Assembly (NCBI RefSeq): GCF_040729435.1
Contig: NZ_CP160398.1
Coordinates: 3,038,001-3,102,000, forward strand
Direction: 5' to 3'
Source: Pseudomonas sp. HOU2
Lineage (GTDB): Bacteria; Pseudomonadota; Gammaproteobacteria; Pseudomonadales; Pseudomonadaceae
Length of the DNA: 64,000 nucleotides
Translations under genes and position numbers: made by a program
The notes under the pieces: model-generated
What the model was told of the DNA's origin: nothing
The model's input: the letters and a program-made list of their open reading frames with translations, nothing else
Databases searched by the model: none
Shown here: positions 17,389 through 25,237 of the stretch, one piece after another
Numbering within the stretch: position 1 is the first letter of the stretch
Layout of the letters: each line of letters begins with the position of its first letter

Positions 17389-19365
17389 TCAACGGAAGCG
17401 ATCAACCTCAGAACGCAAATCCGCCGCCAGCTTCTCCAGCTCTTTCGCAGTCACGGCAAGGTTCGACACCACCTCACGCTGCTCACTGTTGGCCAAGGCA
17501 ATGCTCTGCAAGTTACTGCTCAGCAAAGTAGCCGTACTGCTCTGCTCCTGCGTCGCCGTTGTAATCGCGGCAAACTGCTGCCCCGCCGAGCGGCTCTGCT
17601 CGTCGATCCGCGCCAGCGCCGAGGCAACATTGGCGTTACGCGACAGGCCTTCCTGCATCAGCAGGTTGCCCTGCTCCATGGTGCTGATGGCGTTGCCGGT
17701 TTCCTGCTGGATGCTGTGGATCATCCCGGAAATCTCATCGGTCGCCTGACGGGTGCGCGACGCCAGGTTGCGCACTTCATCAGCCACCACGGCAAAACCA
17801 CGGCCCTGTTCGCCGGCCCGCGCCGCTTCAATCGCCGCGTTGAGCGCCAGCAGGTTGGTCTGTTCGGCAATCGAAGTGATCACACTGACGATGCCGCCAA
17901 TTTCCTGAGAGCGCTGACCCAGCGTGTTGATCACGGACGCCGTGGTGTTCAACGCGCCAGCGATCTGCTCCAGCGAGGAAGACGCGTCCTCCATCGAGCT
18001 GCGACCGATCTGCGTCTGCTGAGCGTTTTCCTGGGCCAGACGCTGGGTGGCCCCCATGTTGTCGGCGATGTTCAGCGAGGTGGCGCTGAACTCTTCAACT
18101 GCGCCGGCCATGCTGGTGATTTCGCCGGACTGCTGTTCCATGCCTTCGTACGCGCCGCCGGACAAACCGGACAGCGCCTGAGCGCGGCTGTTGACCTCTT
18201 CCGAAGAACGACGGATGTGCTCGACCATGGTCGACAGCGCCTGGCTCATCTGGTTGAACGCGCGCGACAGCTGACCGATTTCGTCGTTGCTCGCTACGTT
18301 CAGGCGCACGCTCAGATCACCGGCGCCCAGCGCTTCGGCCTGACGCACCAGATCGCCCAGCGGTTGCAGCTTGCTGCGCAGCAGCCACATCGCCGCCCCC
18401 ACCGCGATCAGCATCGCCAGCAGGCTGCCGATGGCGAGTTGGGTGCCGACGCTCCAGGTCACCGCGCGAATCTCGGATTTCGGCATGCTCGCCACCACCG
18501 ACCACGGCCCGCCGTCGAACGGTACGGCGATGCTGTAGAAATCTTCAGCGGTGTCGCTCCAGAACTCACCTTTGCCCGGTTTCGCCGCCAGACCCTTGAT
18601 CACCGGAACGGCCTGATCCAACGCTTGTACACCGGCCGGGGCGACCAGCCATTTGTTTTGCTCATCGAGCAACGCCAGCGAACCGTTCTGGCCGATACGG
18701 AAGCGCTTGAGGTTGGCGAACTGGGCGTTCTGCGCATCGGTGTAGTCGAAGCCGACGAACAGCACCGCAATCACCTTGCCGCTGCCGTCGCGCACTGGCG
18801 TGTACTGAGTCATGTAGGAGCGGTCGAACAGCAAGGCGCGACCGACATAACCTTGGCCTGCCATCAACTTCGCATAGGCCGGGTGGGCGTGGTCGAGCAA
18901 GGTGCCGATCGCACGAGTGCCGTCCTGCTTGGTCAGGGAAGTGCTGACGCGCACGAAGTCTTCGCCGCTGCGCACGAACAGGGTGGCGACCCCAGCGGTC
19001 ATCTGCTTGAACTCGTCGACTTCCTTGAAGTTGTTGTTCAACACTTCGCTGCCCAGGTGCAGGCCCGGCGTCTGGGTGCCAGCGACACTCACCGGTTCAT
19101 CCGGGTGAATGCTCAGGCCGGCACTGAAGCGCTTTTCGAACAACCCGCTCAGACGCTGGGTGCTTTCGCGCAGCGTGCCGTGGAAGGTACTCAACTGGTC
19201 GGCCAGCAGTCGCGCCTCACTGGCGAGGTGTTCTTCACGGGTGGCAAGGTTGGCGGTATCCAGCGAACGCAGGGCGAACACCGTACTGCCACTGATGACA
19301 ATCGCAAGAATCACGGCGAGCGCAAGACCCAGCTGCGAGGCGATCCGGGCACGAGGTTGAGACAT
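17389..19365 (-). CDS. Methyl-accepting chemotaxis protein, Cache-type sensor
   Basis: The receptor has 658 residues; AGGAG precedes the chosen ATG. TM1 (about 12-34) is followed by a roughly 260-residue periplasmic domain of the Cache_3-Cache_2 type ([49 protein letters not shown]). TM2 lies near 310-330, then HAMP, then a signalling domain with the hairpin tip [19 protein letters not shown] and [15 protein letters not shown]. It controls CheA through CheW. Receptors with this sensor in pseudomonads include ones for organic acids such as malate, but the ligand cannot be read here. Confidence 0.93.
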   Translation of the reverse strand: MSQPRARIASQLGLALAVILAIVISGSTVFALRSLDTANLATREEHLASEARLLADQLSTFHGTLRESTQRLSGLFEKRFSAGLSIHPDEPVSVAGTQTPGLHLGSEVLNNNFKEVDEFKQMTAGVATLFVRSGEDFVRVSTSLTKQDGTRAIGTLLDHAHPAYAKLMAGQGYVGRALLFDRSYMTQYTPVRDGSGKVIAVLFVGFDYTDAQNAQFANLKRFRIGQNGSLALLDEQNKWLVAPAGVQALDQAVPVIKGLAAKPGKGEFWSDTAEDFYSIAVPFDGGPWSVVASMPKSEIRAVTWSVGTQLAIGSLLAMLIAVGAAMWLLRSKLQPLGDLVRQAEALGAGDLSVRLNVASNDEIGQLSRAFNQMSQALSTMVEHIRRSSEEVNSRAQALSGLSGGAYEGMEQQSGEITSMAGAVEEFSATSLNIADNMGATQRLAQENAQQTQIGRSSMEDASSSLEQIAGALNTTASVINTLGQRSQEIGGIVSVITSIAEQTNLLALNAAIEAARAGEQGRGFAVVADEVRNLASRTRQATDEISGMIHSIQQETGNAISTMEQGNLLMQEGLSRNANVASALARIDEQSRSAGQQFAAITTATQEQSSTATLLSSNLQSIALANSEQREVVSNLAVTAKELEKLAADLRSEVDRFR

Positions 19366-19551
19366 GGACAGCTCCTGGCCGAGCCACCGGATCCTCCCTG
19401 ATCGCAGCAATTGCTCGGAATGTTCTAATAATGGGGGTGAATCGTGGCAACCGGCACGGCGGTTCCACATGCTCATTTTCGGCGGTGAATGCGAATACTT
19501 GAGTAAATAGCGGGGTTATGGCCCGAGGCCGGCATTGTGCGGGCTCGAACG

Positions 19552-20472
19552 TCAGCTCAAGCGCTTGACCACCGGCAACGCCATGGCGCGCACTTCGCCT
19601 TGCAGGAAGTCGCTGAGACGGCGCAAACGTTCACCTCCCGGACGGGTTTTTGGCCACACCAGGTAATAATTCAGTCCGCTGGCGACGGCAGTCGGCCACG
19701 GCAGACTCAAGCGTCCCTGCGCGACATCCTCGGCGACCATCAGCAGATCGCCCATCGACACACCGTAGCCTCGGGCGGCGGCGATCATGCCCAATTCCAG
19801 GGTATCGAACACCTGCCCGCCCTTGAGCGACACCTGATCGGACAGGCCCATGTGCTCCAGCCAACTGCGCCAGTCGCGCCGGTCCGGGGTCGGGTGCAGC
19901 AGTTCGGTGGAGGCCAGGCGTGCGACATCCCACGGCTGGTCATTCAGCAGATTCGGCGCACCCACTGGAATCAGCTCTTCCGGAAACAACAGGCTGGCCT
20001 CCCAGTCCGGCGGAAAATGCCCGTCACTCAGCAGCACGGCGCAGTCGAACGGTTCATTGTTGAAATCCACCGAGTCCACATCCATCCAGGCGCTGGTCAG
20101 TTGCACTTCGTTGCCCGGTTGCAGATGACGAAAGCGACTGAGCCGCGCCAGCAACCAGCGCATGGTCAGGGTCGACGGCGCTTTCATGCGCAGGATGTCG
20201 TCTTCGGCGCGCAAGGTGTTGCAAGCGCGCTCTAGGGCCGCAAAACCGTCACGGATCCCCGGCAACAGCATGCGCGCTGACTCGGTCAGTTGCAGGTTGC
20301 GTCCGCTGCGATGAAACAGCTTGCAGGCGAAATGCTCTTCAAGCGTGCGAATGTGCCGACTCACCGCACTCTGGGTAATCGACAGCTCTTCGGCGGCGCG
20401 GGTGAACGAACTGTGCCGCGCCGCCGCTTCGAATGCGCGCAGGGCATACAAGGGAGGGAGACGACGGGACAT
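19552..20472 (-). CDS. LysR-family transcriptional regulator (GcvA-like)
   Basis: The regulator has 306 residues. The winged helix-turn-helix occupies about 6-65 (LRAFEAAARHSSFTRAAEEL, ITQSAVSRHIRTLEE), with the GcvA-subgroup start MSRRLPPLYALRAFEAA. The effector domain follows from about 95. It is divergent from the MATE transporter gene with 146 bases between, the usual arrangement for a LysR protein controlling its neighbour, and the same pair occurs in P. aeruginosa (recalled as PA5293-PA5294). Its ligand is unknown. Confidence 0.92.
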   Translation of the reverse strand: MSRRLPPLYALRAFEAAARHSSFTRAAEELSITQSAVSRHIRTLEEHFACKLFHRSGRNLQLTESARMLLPGIRDGFAALERACNTLRAEDDILRMKAPSTLTMRWLLARLSRFRHLQPGNEVQLTSAWMDVDSVDFNNEPFDCAVLLSDGHFPPDWEASLLFPEELIPVGAPNLLNDQPWDVARLASTELLHPTPDRRDWRSWLEHMGLSDQVSLKGGQVFDTLELGMIAAARGYGVSMGDLLMVAEDVAQGRLSLPWPTAVASGLNYYLVWPKTRPGGERLRRLSDFLQGEVRAMALPVVKRLS

Positions 20473-20618
20473 TCAGAAAGCTCCTATAGCGGGTTGTGGC
20501 CAACTTAGCAGAATCTGCTCAGGATGAGTTTTAATCATGCCACCCATCCTTTTTATCCCTTTGTGCGAAAGCGTTTAAGCGCCGAGAATCGACGGTTCCC
20601 TGTTCCCTCTTTTTATGA

Positions 20619-22025
20619 ATGGTGATGACCATGCAGCATCCCGTGCGTACCGAACTCTGGGCCATCCTGCGGCTGGCAGGGCCGTTGATCGCTTCACAGT
20701 TGGCGCACATGCTGATGGTGCTGACCGACACCCTGATGATGGCGCGCCTGAGTCCCGAAGCGCTGGCCGGTGGCGGTCTTGGCGCGGCGAGCTATTCGTT
20801 CGTGTCGATTTTCTGCATCGGCGTGATCGCGGCGGTCGGCACCCTGGTGGCGATCCGTCAGGGCGCCGGCGACATCATCGGCGCGGCACGCCTGACCCAG
20901 GCCGGGTTGTGGCTGGCGTGGCTGATGGCGCTGGGCGCCGGGCTGCTGCTGTGGAATCTGAAACCGGTGTTGCTGCTGTTCGGCCAGACCGAAACCAACG
21001 TCAACGCCGCCGGGCAATTCCTCATCGCCCTGCCCTTCGCCCTGCCCGGCTATCTGAGTTTCATGGCCCTGCGCGGCTTCACCAGTGCGATCGGCCGGGC
21101 GACACCGGTAATGGTCATCAGCCTCGGCGGCACCGTGGCCAACTTCCTGCTCAACTACGCATTGATCACCGGCATGTTCGGTCTGCCGAAACTGGGGCTG
21201 ACCGGCATCGGTCTGGTCACCGCGATCGTGGCCAATTGCATGGCGCTGGCGCTGGCCTGGCACATTCGTCGGCACCCGGCGTATGACGCTTATCCAATAC
21301 GCGCCGGTCTGTCGCGGCCAAATCGTCAGTACCTGAAAGAACTGTGGCGCCTCGGCCTGCCGATTGGCGGCACCTACGCCGTGGAAGTCGGACTGTTTGC
21401 CTTCGCGGCGCTGTGCATGGGCACCATGGGCAGCACGCAACTCGGCGCACACCAGATCGCTCTGCAGATCGTTTCGGTGGCGTTCATGGTGCCGGCGGGC
21501 ATGTCGTATGCGATCACCATGCGCGTCGGCCAGCATTACGGCGCCGGGCAACTGAGCGATGCGCGGATGTCCGGGCGGGTCGGCATCGTCTTTGGTGCGG
21601 TGGTGATGCTGGGTTTCGCCATGGTGTTCTGGCTGCTGCCGAATCAACTGGTCGGGCTGTTCCTCGACCATAACGACCCGGCGTTTGCCGAGGTGATTCG
21701 TCTGGCCGTAAGCCTGTTGGCGGTGGCCGCGTGGTTCGAGCTGTTCGACGGTACGCAGACCATCGCCATGGGCTGTATCCGTGGGCTCAAAGACGCGAAA
21801 ACCACGTTTCTGGTCGGGCTCGGCTGCTACTGGCTGATCGGCGCGCCGGCGGCGTGGTGGATGGCGTTTCACCTGCATTGGGGGCCGACTGGCGTCTGGT
21901 GGGGGCTGGCGCTGGGGCTCGCGTGTGCGGCGGTGAGTTTGACGCTGGCGTTTGAATGGAAGATGAAGCAGATGATTCGGCTGGAGCCGCAATCTCGAGG
22001 CTTCAACATCCCTCAACCTGAATGA
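20619..22025 (+). CDS. MATE-family multidrug efflux transporter (NorM type)
   Basis: The transporter has 468 residues with twelve membrane segments. The MATE pattern is visible at the N-terminus (LRLAGPLIASQLAHMLMVLTD) and in the second bundle (LWRLGLPIGGTYAVEVGLF, GAHQIALQIVSVAFMVPAG). NorM-type pumps export cationic drugs and dyes against sodium or proton. ATGs at 20619, 20625 and 20631 are all possible starts and none has a strong Shine-Dalgarno, so the first dozen bases are uncertain. It is divergent from a LysR regulator. Confidence 0.93.
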   Translation: MVMTMQHPVRTELWAILRLAGPLIASQLAHMLMVLTDTLMMARLSPEALAGGGLGAASYSFVSIFCIGVIAAVGTLVAIRQGAGDIIGAARLTQAGLWLAWLMALGAGLLLWNLKPVLLLFGQTETNVNAAGQFLIALPFALPGYLSFMALRGFTSAIGRATPVMVISLGGTVANFLLNYALITGMFGLPKLGLTGIGLVTAIVANCMALALAWHIRRHPAYDAYPIRAGLSRPNRQYLKELWRLGLPIGGTYAVEVGLFAFAALCMGTMGSTQLGAHQIALQIVSVAFMVPAGMSYAITMRVGQHYGAGQLSDARMSGRVGIVFGAVVMLGFAMVFWLLPNQLVGLFLDHNDPAFAEVIRLAVSLLAVAAWFELFDGTQTIAMGCIRGLKDAKTTFLVGLGCYWLIGAPAAWWMAFHLHWGPTGVWWGLALGLACAAVSLTLAFEWKMKQMIRLEPQSRGFNIPQPE

Positions 22026-22039
22026 AGTTTCCCTGTGGG

Positions 22040-22072
22040 AGATTCTATGTTGCTCAGCAACCCTAGAATCTC
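22040..22072 (-). repeat. Right-end hairpin of the IS110 element
   Basis: AGATTCTA (22040-22047) and TAGAATCT (22064-22071) are exact inverted repeats around an inner GTTGC/GCAAC stem. The hairpin spans the transposase stop codon and includes the core dinucleotide at the REP junction. Confidence 0.75.
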
Positions 22073-23006
22073 AAACTGATCGGTATTCGCCCTGATTCTT
22101 CATCAGGGCGAATGCCACTCGGCAGAGCTTGCGAGCAAGAGCTACCAATGCCTGTGTTTTCGAGAAGCCTCTGGCCAGGTAAGACTCGTAAAAAGGCTTC
22201 CACTTGGTTGAGCGACACGCCGCCATTGCGGCGTTGTAGGCTAATCGACGGATCTCCGGATCTCCTTTTTTGCTCAGGAACCTCGGGCCGTTCTTTTTCC
22301 CCGAATCGTCCACCGTCAGATCCATACCCAAAAACGCGATGAACGCGTCGCTGTTGGCAAAGTCACCGCGCATATAGGTCGTTGCCAACCCAGTCGCAGT
22401 CAGCTCTCCCACGCCCTCGATTGCTTTGCAGCGGCCAATATTGTCATCAATACCGGCCTCTTTGCTGACTTTGCGCAGCAGGTTTTGAATGACCTTGTCG
22501 GATCGCTCGAATGCCTTTTGCTGAGCCGTACGTTCTTTCTTCAGCAAGGGTTCATCGGCCCAGCTCAACATCAGACCCGTATGGTTCTGAATCAGCGTCG
22601 CGCGTCTGTGCAGCAAGCTTTTCAGTACGGTGTAGGCTTTAGGAGGCGGGTTCCAAAGCCGCAGTTTGCTTTGTTCATTCGTCAGATAGCGTGCGAGCAC
22701 GCGTGCATCGCATGGATCATTTTTGGCTCGCTGACCGACACCGCGACGATAGTGGCTGACTCGATAAGCATCCACCACATAGACCTGATGTCCCATCGCA
22801 TGAGCCAGATCAACAGTCTCCAAATGGTAGATATTGGTGGCTTCGACAGCGATAGCGCTTTGCGCGGGCAGAGTTTTGAGCCAACGTTTGAGGGCGGCAC
22901 GATCATTCTTGACCGCTTCAATGGTTTCCAGGTCGGCGCGATAGACAACGATTTCGGCCTTGGCGATATCGATACCAACAACCGTCTGCGAAGTAAGGAT
23001 TGTCAT
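22071..23006 (-). CDS. IS110-family transposase (DEDD recombinase)
   Basis: The recombinase has 311 residues. The N-terminal RuvC-like DEDD domain shows D13 in VVGIDIAKAEI, E55 in AVEATNIYH and D97/D100 in KNDPCDARVLARYL. The C-terminal Tnp domain (Transposase_20) has IEGVGELTATGLATTY (196-211) and AFIAFLGMDL, then SGKKNGPRFLSKKGDPEIRR, in which S245 is the likely nucleophilic serine by analogy with IS621. A GAGGA site 8 bases before the ATG supports the start. The gene reads in the same direction as the proE-like gene upstream and could be expressed by read-through as well as from its own left end. Confidence 0.95.
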   Translation of the reverse strand: MTILTSQTVVGIDIAKAEIVVYRADLETIEAVKNDRAALKRWLKTLPAQSAIAVEATNIYHLETVDLAHAMGHQVYVVDAYRVSHYRRGVGQRAKNDPCDARVLARYLTNEQSKLRLWNPPPKAYTVLKSLLHRRATLIQNHTGLMLSWADEPLLKKERTAQQKAFERSDKVIQNLLRKVSKEAGIDDNIGRCKAIEGVGELTATGLATTYMRGDFANSDAFIAFLGMDLTVDDSGKKNGPRFLSKKGDPEIRRLAYNAAMAACRSTKWKPFYESYLARGFSKTQALVALARKLCRVAFALMKNQGEYRSV

Positions 23007-23046
23007 GACGAATCCTCGGAGCTAGGGTTTAAGAGCTTGTTGGGGT

Positions 23047-23190
23047 CTACCGTTGCGCTGGCTTGTCTCTGTCGTCGGTTTACCGATGAATTCCTTATTG
23101 GCGCTTTGGGTAGAAGGGGCGGGACGAGAAGTCTCCCACGGTCTGTACTGGTCAGAGTCAGAATCGAGTCTGTAGTCCCGCCCACCCCTT
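23047..23190 (-). ncRNA. Predicted IS110 bridge RNA (target and donor loops)
   Basis: Transcribed 5' of the transposase, this stretch can form two long stem-loops. Loop 1 is closed by GGGCGGGAC (23183-23175) with GTCCCGCCC (23125-23117) and contains CAGACTCG (23172-23165), close to the left target CAAGCTCG, and GTGGGAG (23139-23133), the exact complement of core plus right target CTCCCAC. Loop 2 is closed by GGTAG/CTACC and GCGC/GCGC arms (23101-23113 with 23047-23058) and holds GGAAT (23094-23090), like the donor end AGAAT, and ACAAG (23066-23062), the exact complement of core plus right donor CTTGT. This is the layout of the IS621 bridge RNA. Exact transcript ends are not determined. Confidence 0.8.
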
Positions 23191-23301
23191 CAAGTCTAAA
23201 CATACAAGCGAGCTTGCTCGCGAAAGCGGTGTACCTGACACATGTATATTGAACGTGTGGCCGCCTTCGCGAGCAAGCTCGCTCCCACAGGGGTTATGTG
23301 T

Positions 23302-24975
23302 TCAGCTCACGATTTCGAGGGCTGGCTGCTGGCTGGCACCAAACGTCAGGTACTCCACCAGTTCCGCCAACGGCAACGGCCGGCTGATCAGATAACCCTG
23401 CACCTGATCACAGCCAAACCCGCGCAGCAGTTCAAGTTGCTCCGGTGTTTCGACCCCTTCCGCGACCACTTCCAGATGCAGGTTGTGCGCGAGGTTGATC
23501 ATCGCGTGCACCAGTTTGCGATTCTCTTCGCGCTGTTCCATGCCGCCGACAAAGCTTTTGTCGATCTTCAGCAAGGTGATCGGCAAGCTGTTGAGGTGCA
23601 CGAATGACGAGAAACCGGTGCCGAAGTCATCCAGCGAGAAACGCACGCCGAGGCGGCCGAGGGCGTCCATGGTCTGTTTGACCAGATCGCTGCGGCGCAT
23701 GACGGCGGTTTCTGTGAGTTCAAATTCCAGCCACTGCGCCTCGACCCCACGCTCGGCAATCAATCGACTGAGGGTCGGTAGCAACTGGCTGTCCTGAAAC
23801 TGGCGGAACGACAAATTGATCGCCATGTGCAGCGCCGGCAGCCCGCGCTCGCGCAGCGCCTGCATGTCGCGCAGGGCGCGGGAAATCACCCAGTAACCCA
23901 GCGGCACGATCAACCCGCTCTGCTCGGCCAATGGCACGAATTCGCTCGGCGGCAACAGACCGCGTTCGCCATGGCGCCAGCGCACCAGCGCTTCGAGACC
24001 GACGATTTGCCCGTCCGCCAGATTCAGCCGTGGCTGGTAGTGCAACTCCAGTTCATCGCGACGCAGGGCCCGGCGCAGTTCGCTTTCGAGGTCGGCCATG
24101 CTCCGTGCGTTGCGGTTGATGCGCTCGTTAAAAATATGGAAAGTACAGCCCTGCGTGCTCTTGGCCTGCTGCATGGCGATGTGCGCATGCCACATCAGCG
24201 GATCGGCGCCGCCCTGCGCACGGGCATGGGCGATGCCGAGACTGGAGCCGATCAACAGGCTTTCGCCATCGACCCAATACGGTTCGGACAGGGCTTCGGT
24301 GATGCGTTCGGCCATCCACTCGGCGCGTTGCGGCGCACGGCGGGTGTCGATCAGCAGGGCAAATTCGTCGCTGCCCAGCCGCGCCAGTTGATCACCGGCC
24401 TCGAGCTGGCTTTTCAACCGCGCCACGACTTGCAGGATCAGCCGGTCGCCGGCCTGATGGCCGAGGGCGTCGTTGGCGTGGCGGAAGTTGTCGAGATCGA
24501 GATGCCCGAGGGCCAGGCCGCGCCCGTCGTTTTCCGCGAGGCGCGCCGCCAGCAGGGTCTGAAAACCCTGACGGTTGGCGATGCCGGTCAGCGGATCCTG
24601 TTCGGCCAGGCGTTGCAGAGTATTTTCGAGAACGCCGCGTTCACGCACGTGGCGCAGGCAGCGGCGCAGCATATCTGCGTCGAGCGCGTCGAACACCAGC
24701 CAGTCGCTGACGCCAACCGGCGCGGTAGCCGGTTCGTGTTCCAGCAGCAGCACCGTCGGCAGGCTGCAACGACCCGGGGCCGGCTGCAACGCAGGAATGG
24801 TCAACAACACCGCGTGGCGATTGTCTTCGAACAGACTGCTGACCGACTCCCAGCTCGGCGCGCTGATCAGCACCGCCGCGCTCCCCAACGGAGCCAGACA
24901 CTCGCGCAATAACGCTGTCCACGCTGGCTCTTCGGCCAGTAGCAGCAAACGCAAGGGTTCGACAGGCGTAGACAA
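23302..24975 (-). CDS. c-di-GMP phosphodiesterase, degenerate GGDEF plus EAL (ProE-like)
   Basis: The protein has 557 residues with no membrane segment. An N-terminal receiver-like region (1-118) lacks an obvious phosphoacceptor motif. A GGDEF domain (about 125-285) has the altered signature GSDEF (201-205). The EAL domain (about 295-545) is complete: EAL at 328-330, NLSFRQF, ELTETAVMRR, DDFGTGFSSF, KIDKSFV and VVAEGVETPEQ. It therefore should hydrolyse c-di-GMP and favour low biofilm matrix. In P. aeruginosa the gene between the MATE transporter and rep is PA5295 (proE), a very active phosphodiesterase; position and domains agree. Confidence 0.9.
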   Translation of the reverse strand: MSTPVEPLRLLLLAEEPAWTALLRECLAPLGSAAVLISAPSWESVSSLFEDNRHAVLLTIPALQPAPGRCSLPTVLLLEHEPATAPVGVSDWLVFDALDADMLRRCLRHVRERGVLENTLQRLAEQDPLTGIANRQGFQTLLAARLAENDGRGLALGHLDLDNFRHANDALGHQAGDRLILQVVARLKSQLEAGDQLARLGSDEFALLIDTRRAPQRAEWMAERITEALSEPYWVDGESLLIGSSLGIAHARAQGGADPLMWHAHIAMQQAKSTQGCTFHIFNERINRNARSMADLESELRRALRRDELELHYQPRLNLADGQIVGLEALVRWRHGERGLLPPSEFVPLAEQSGLIVPLGYWVISRALRDMQALRERGLPALHMAINLSFRQFQDSQLLPTLSRLIAERGVEAQWLEFELTETAVMRRSDLVKQTMDALGRLGVRFSLDDFGTGFSSFVHLNSLPITLLKIDKSFVGGMEQREENRKLVHAMINLAHNLHLEVVAEGVETPEQLELLRGFGCDQVQGYLISRPLPLAELVEYLTFGASQQPALEIVS

Positions 24976-25237
24976 GCTAGCTCCCTAGACTCTGCAATGA
25001 TGTGGGCGGGGCATTATGCCGTTGCGCGCAACAATGACCAAATGACAACGGTTATCAAAACGTTATTTTGTGTCACGAATGAGTACATTAGCCGCAAAAT
25101 CACCGCGCATCCTCCGCGAAAGTAACAAAACCGGCAAATTTGAATCGCGTGGTGCGTCACAAGTCGGAGAGAGCAGCACAAATCGCTGAGCCTGTTAAAA
25201 TGCCGGCCCATTTCGTCAACGACTCCCGAATTTTCGT

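Larger units (their letters stand above)
22042..23206 (-). mobile_element. IS110-family insertion sequence inserted in a REP
   Basis: The element is 1165 bases excluding the core. It is bounded by AG on both sides (22040-22041 and 23207-23208), that is CT on the transposase strand, the same core dinucleotide known for IS621. There are no terminal inverted repeats and no longer target duplication, as expected of IS110. On its own strand it has a 200-base noncoding left end, a 311-codon transposase and a right end of about 30 bases containing a hairpin. It lies 3' of the MATE gene and appears intact, so it has probably disrupted no gene. Confidence 0.9.
22033..23290. repeat. REP doublet (GGGAGCGAGC class) split by IS110 element
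   Basis: The outer part CTGTGGGAG (22033-22041) and the rest AGCGAGCTTGCTCGCGAA (from 23207) are one REP unit separated by the IS; the inverted partner unit is intact at 23266-23290. Removing the IS with one AG copy restores a sequence identical to the REP units at 17.3 kb. This is direct evidence of insertion into a REP. Confidence 0.9.

Noticed and set aside
15958..19401. Plus-strand open frame of 1147 codons
   Set aside because: It runs antisense to the DUF4432 and chemoreceptor genes and through a REP pair; composition (rich in R, H, Q) is typical of a shadow frame.
22042..23206. IS1111-type (subgroup of IS110) assignment from the right-end inverted repeat
   Set aside because: In IS1111 the long noncoding region lies downstream of the transposase; here it lies upstream, as in the IS110 subgroup including IS621.
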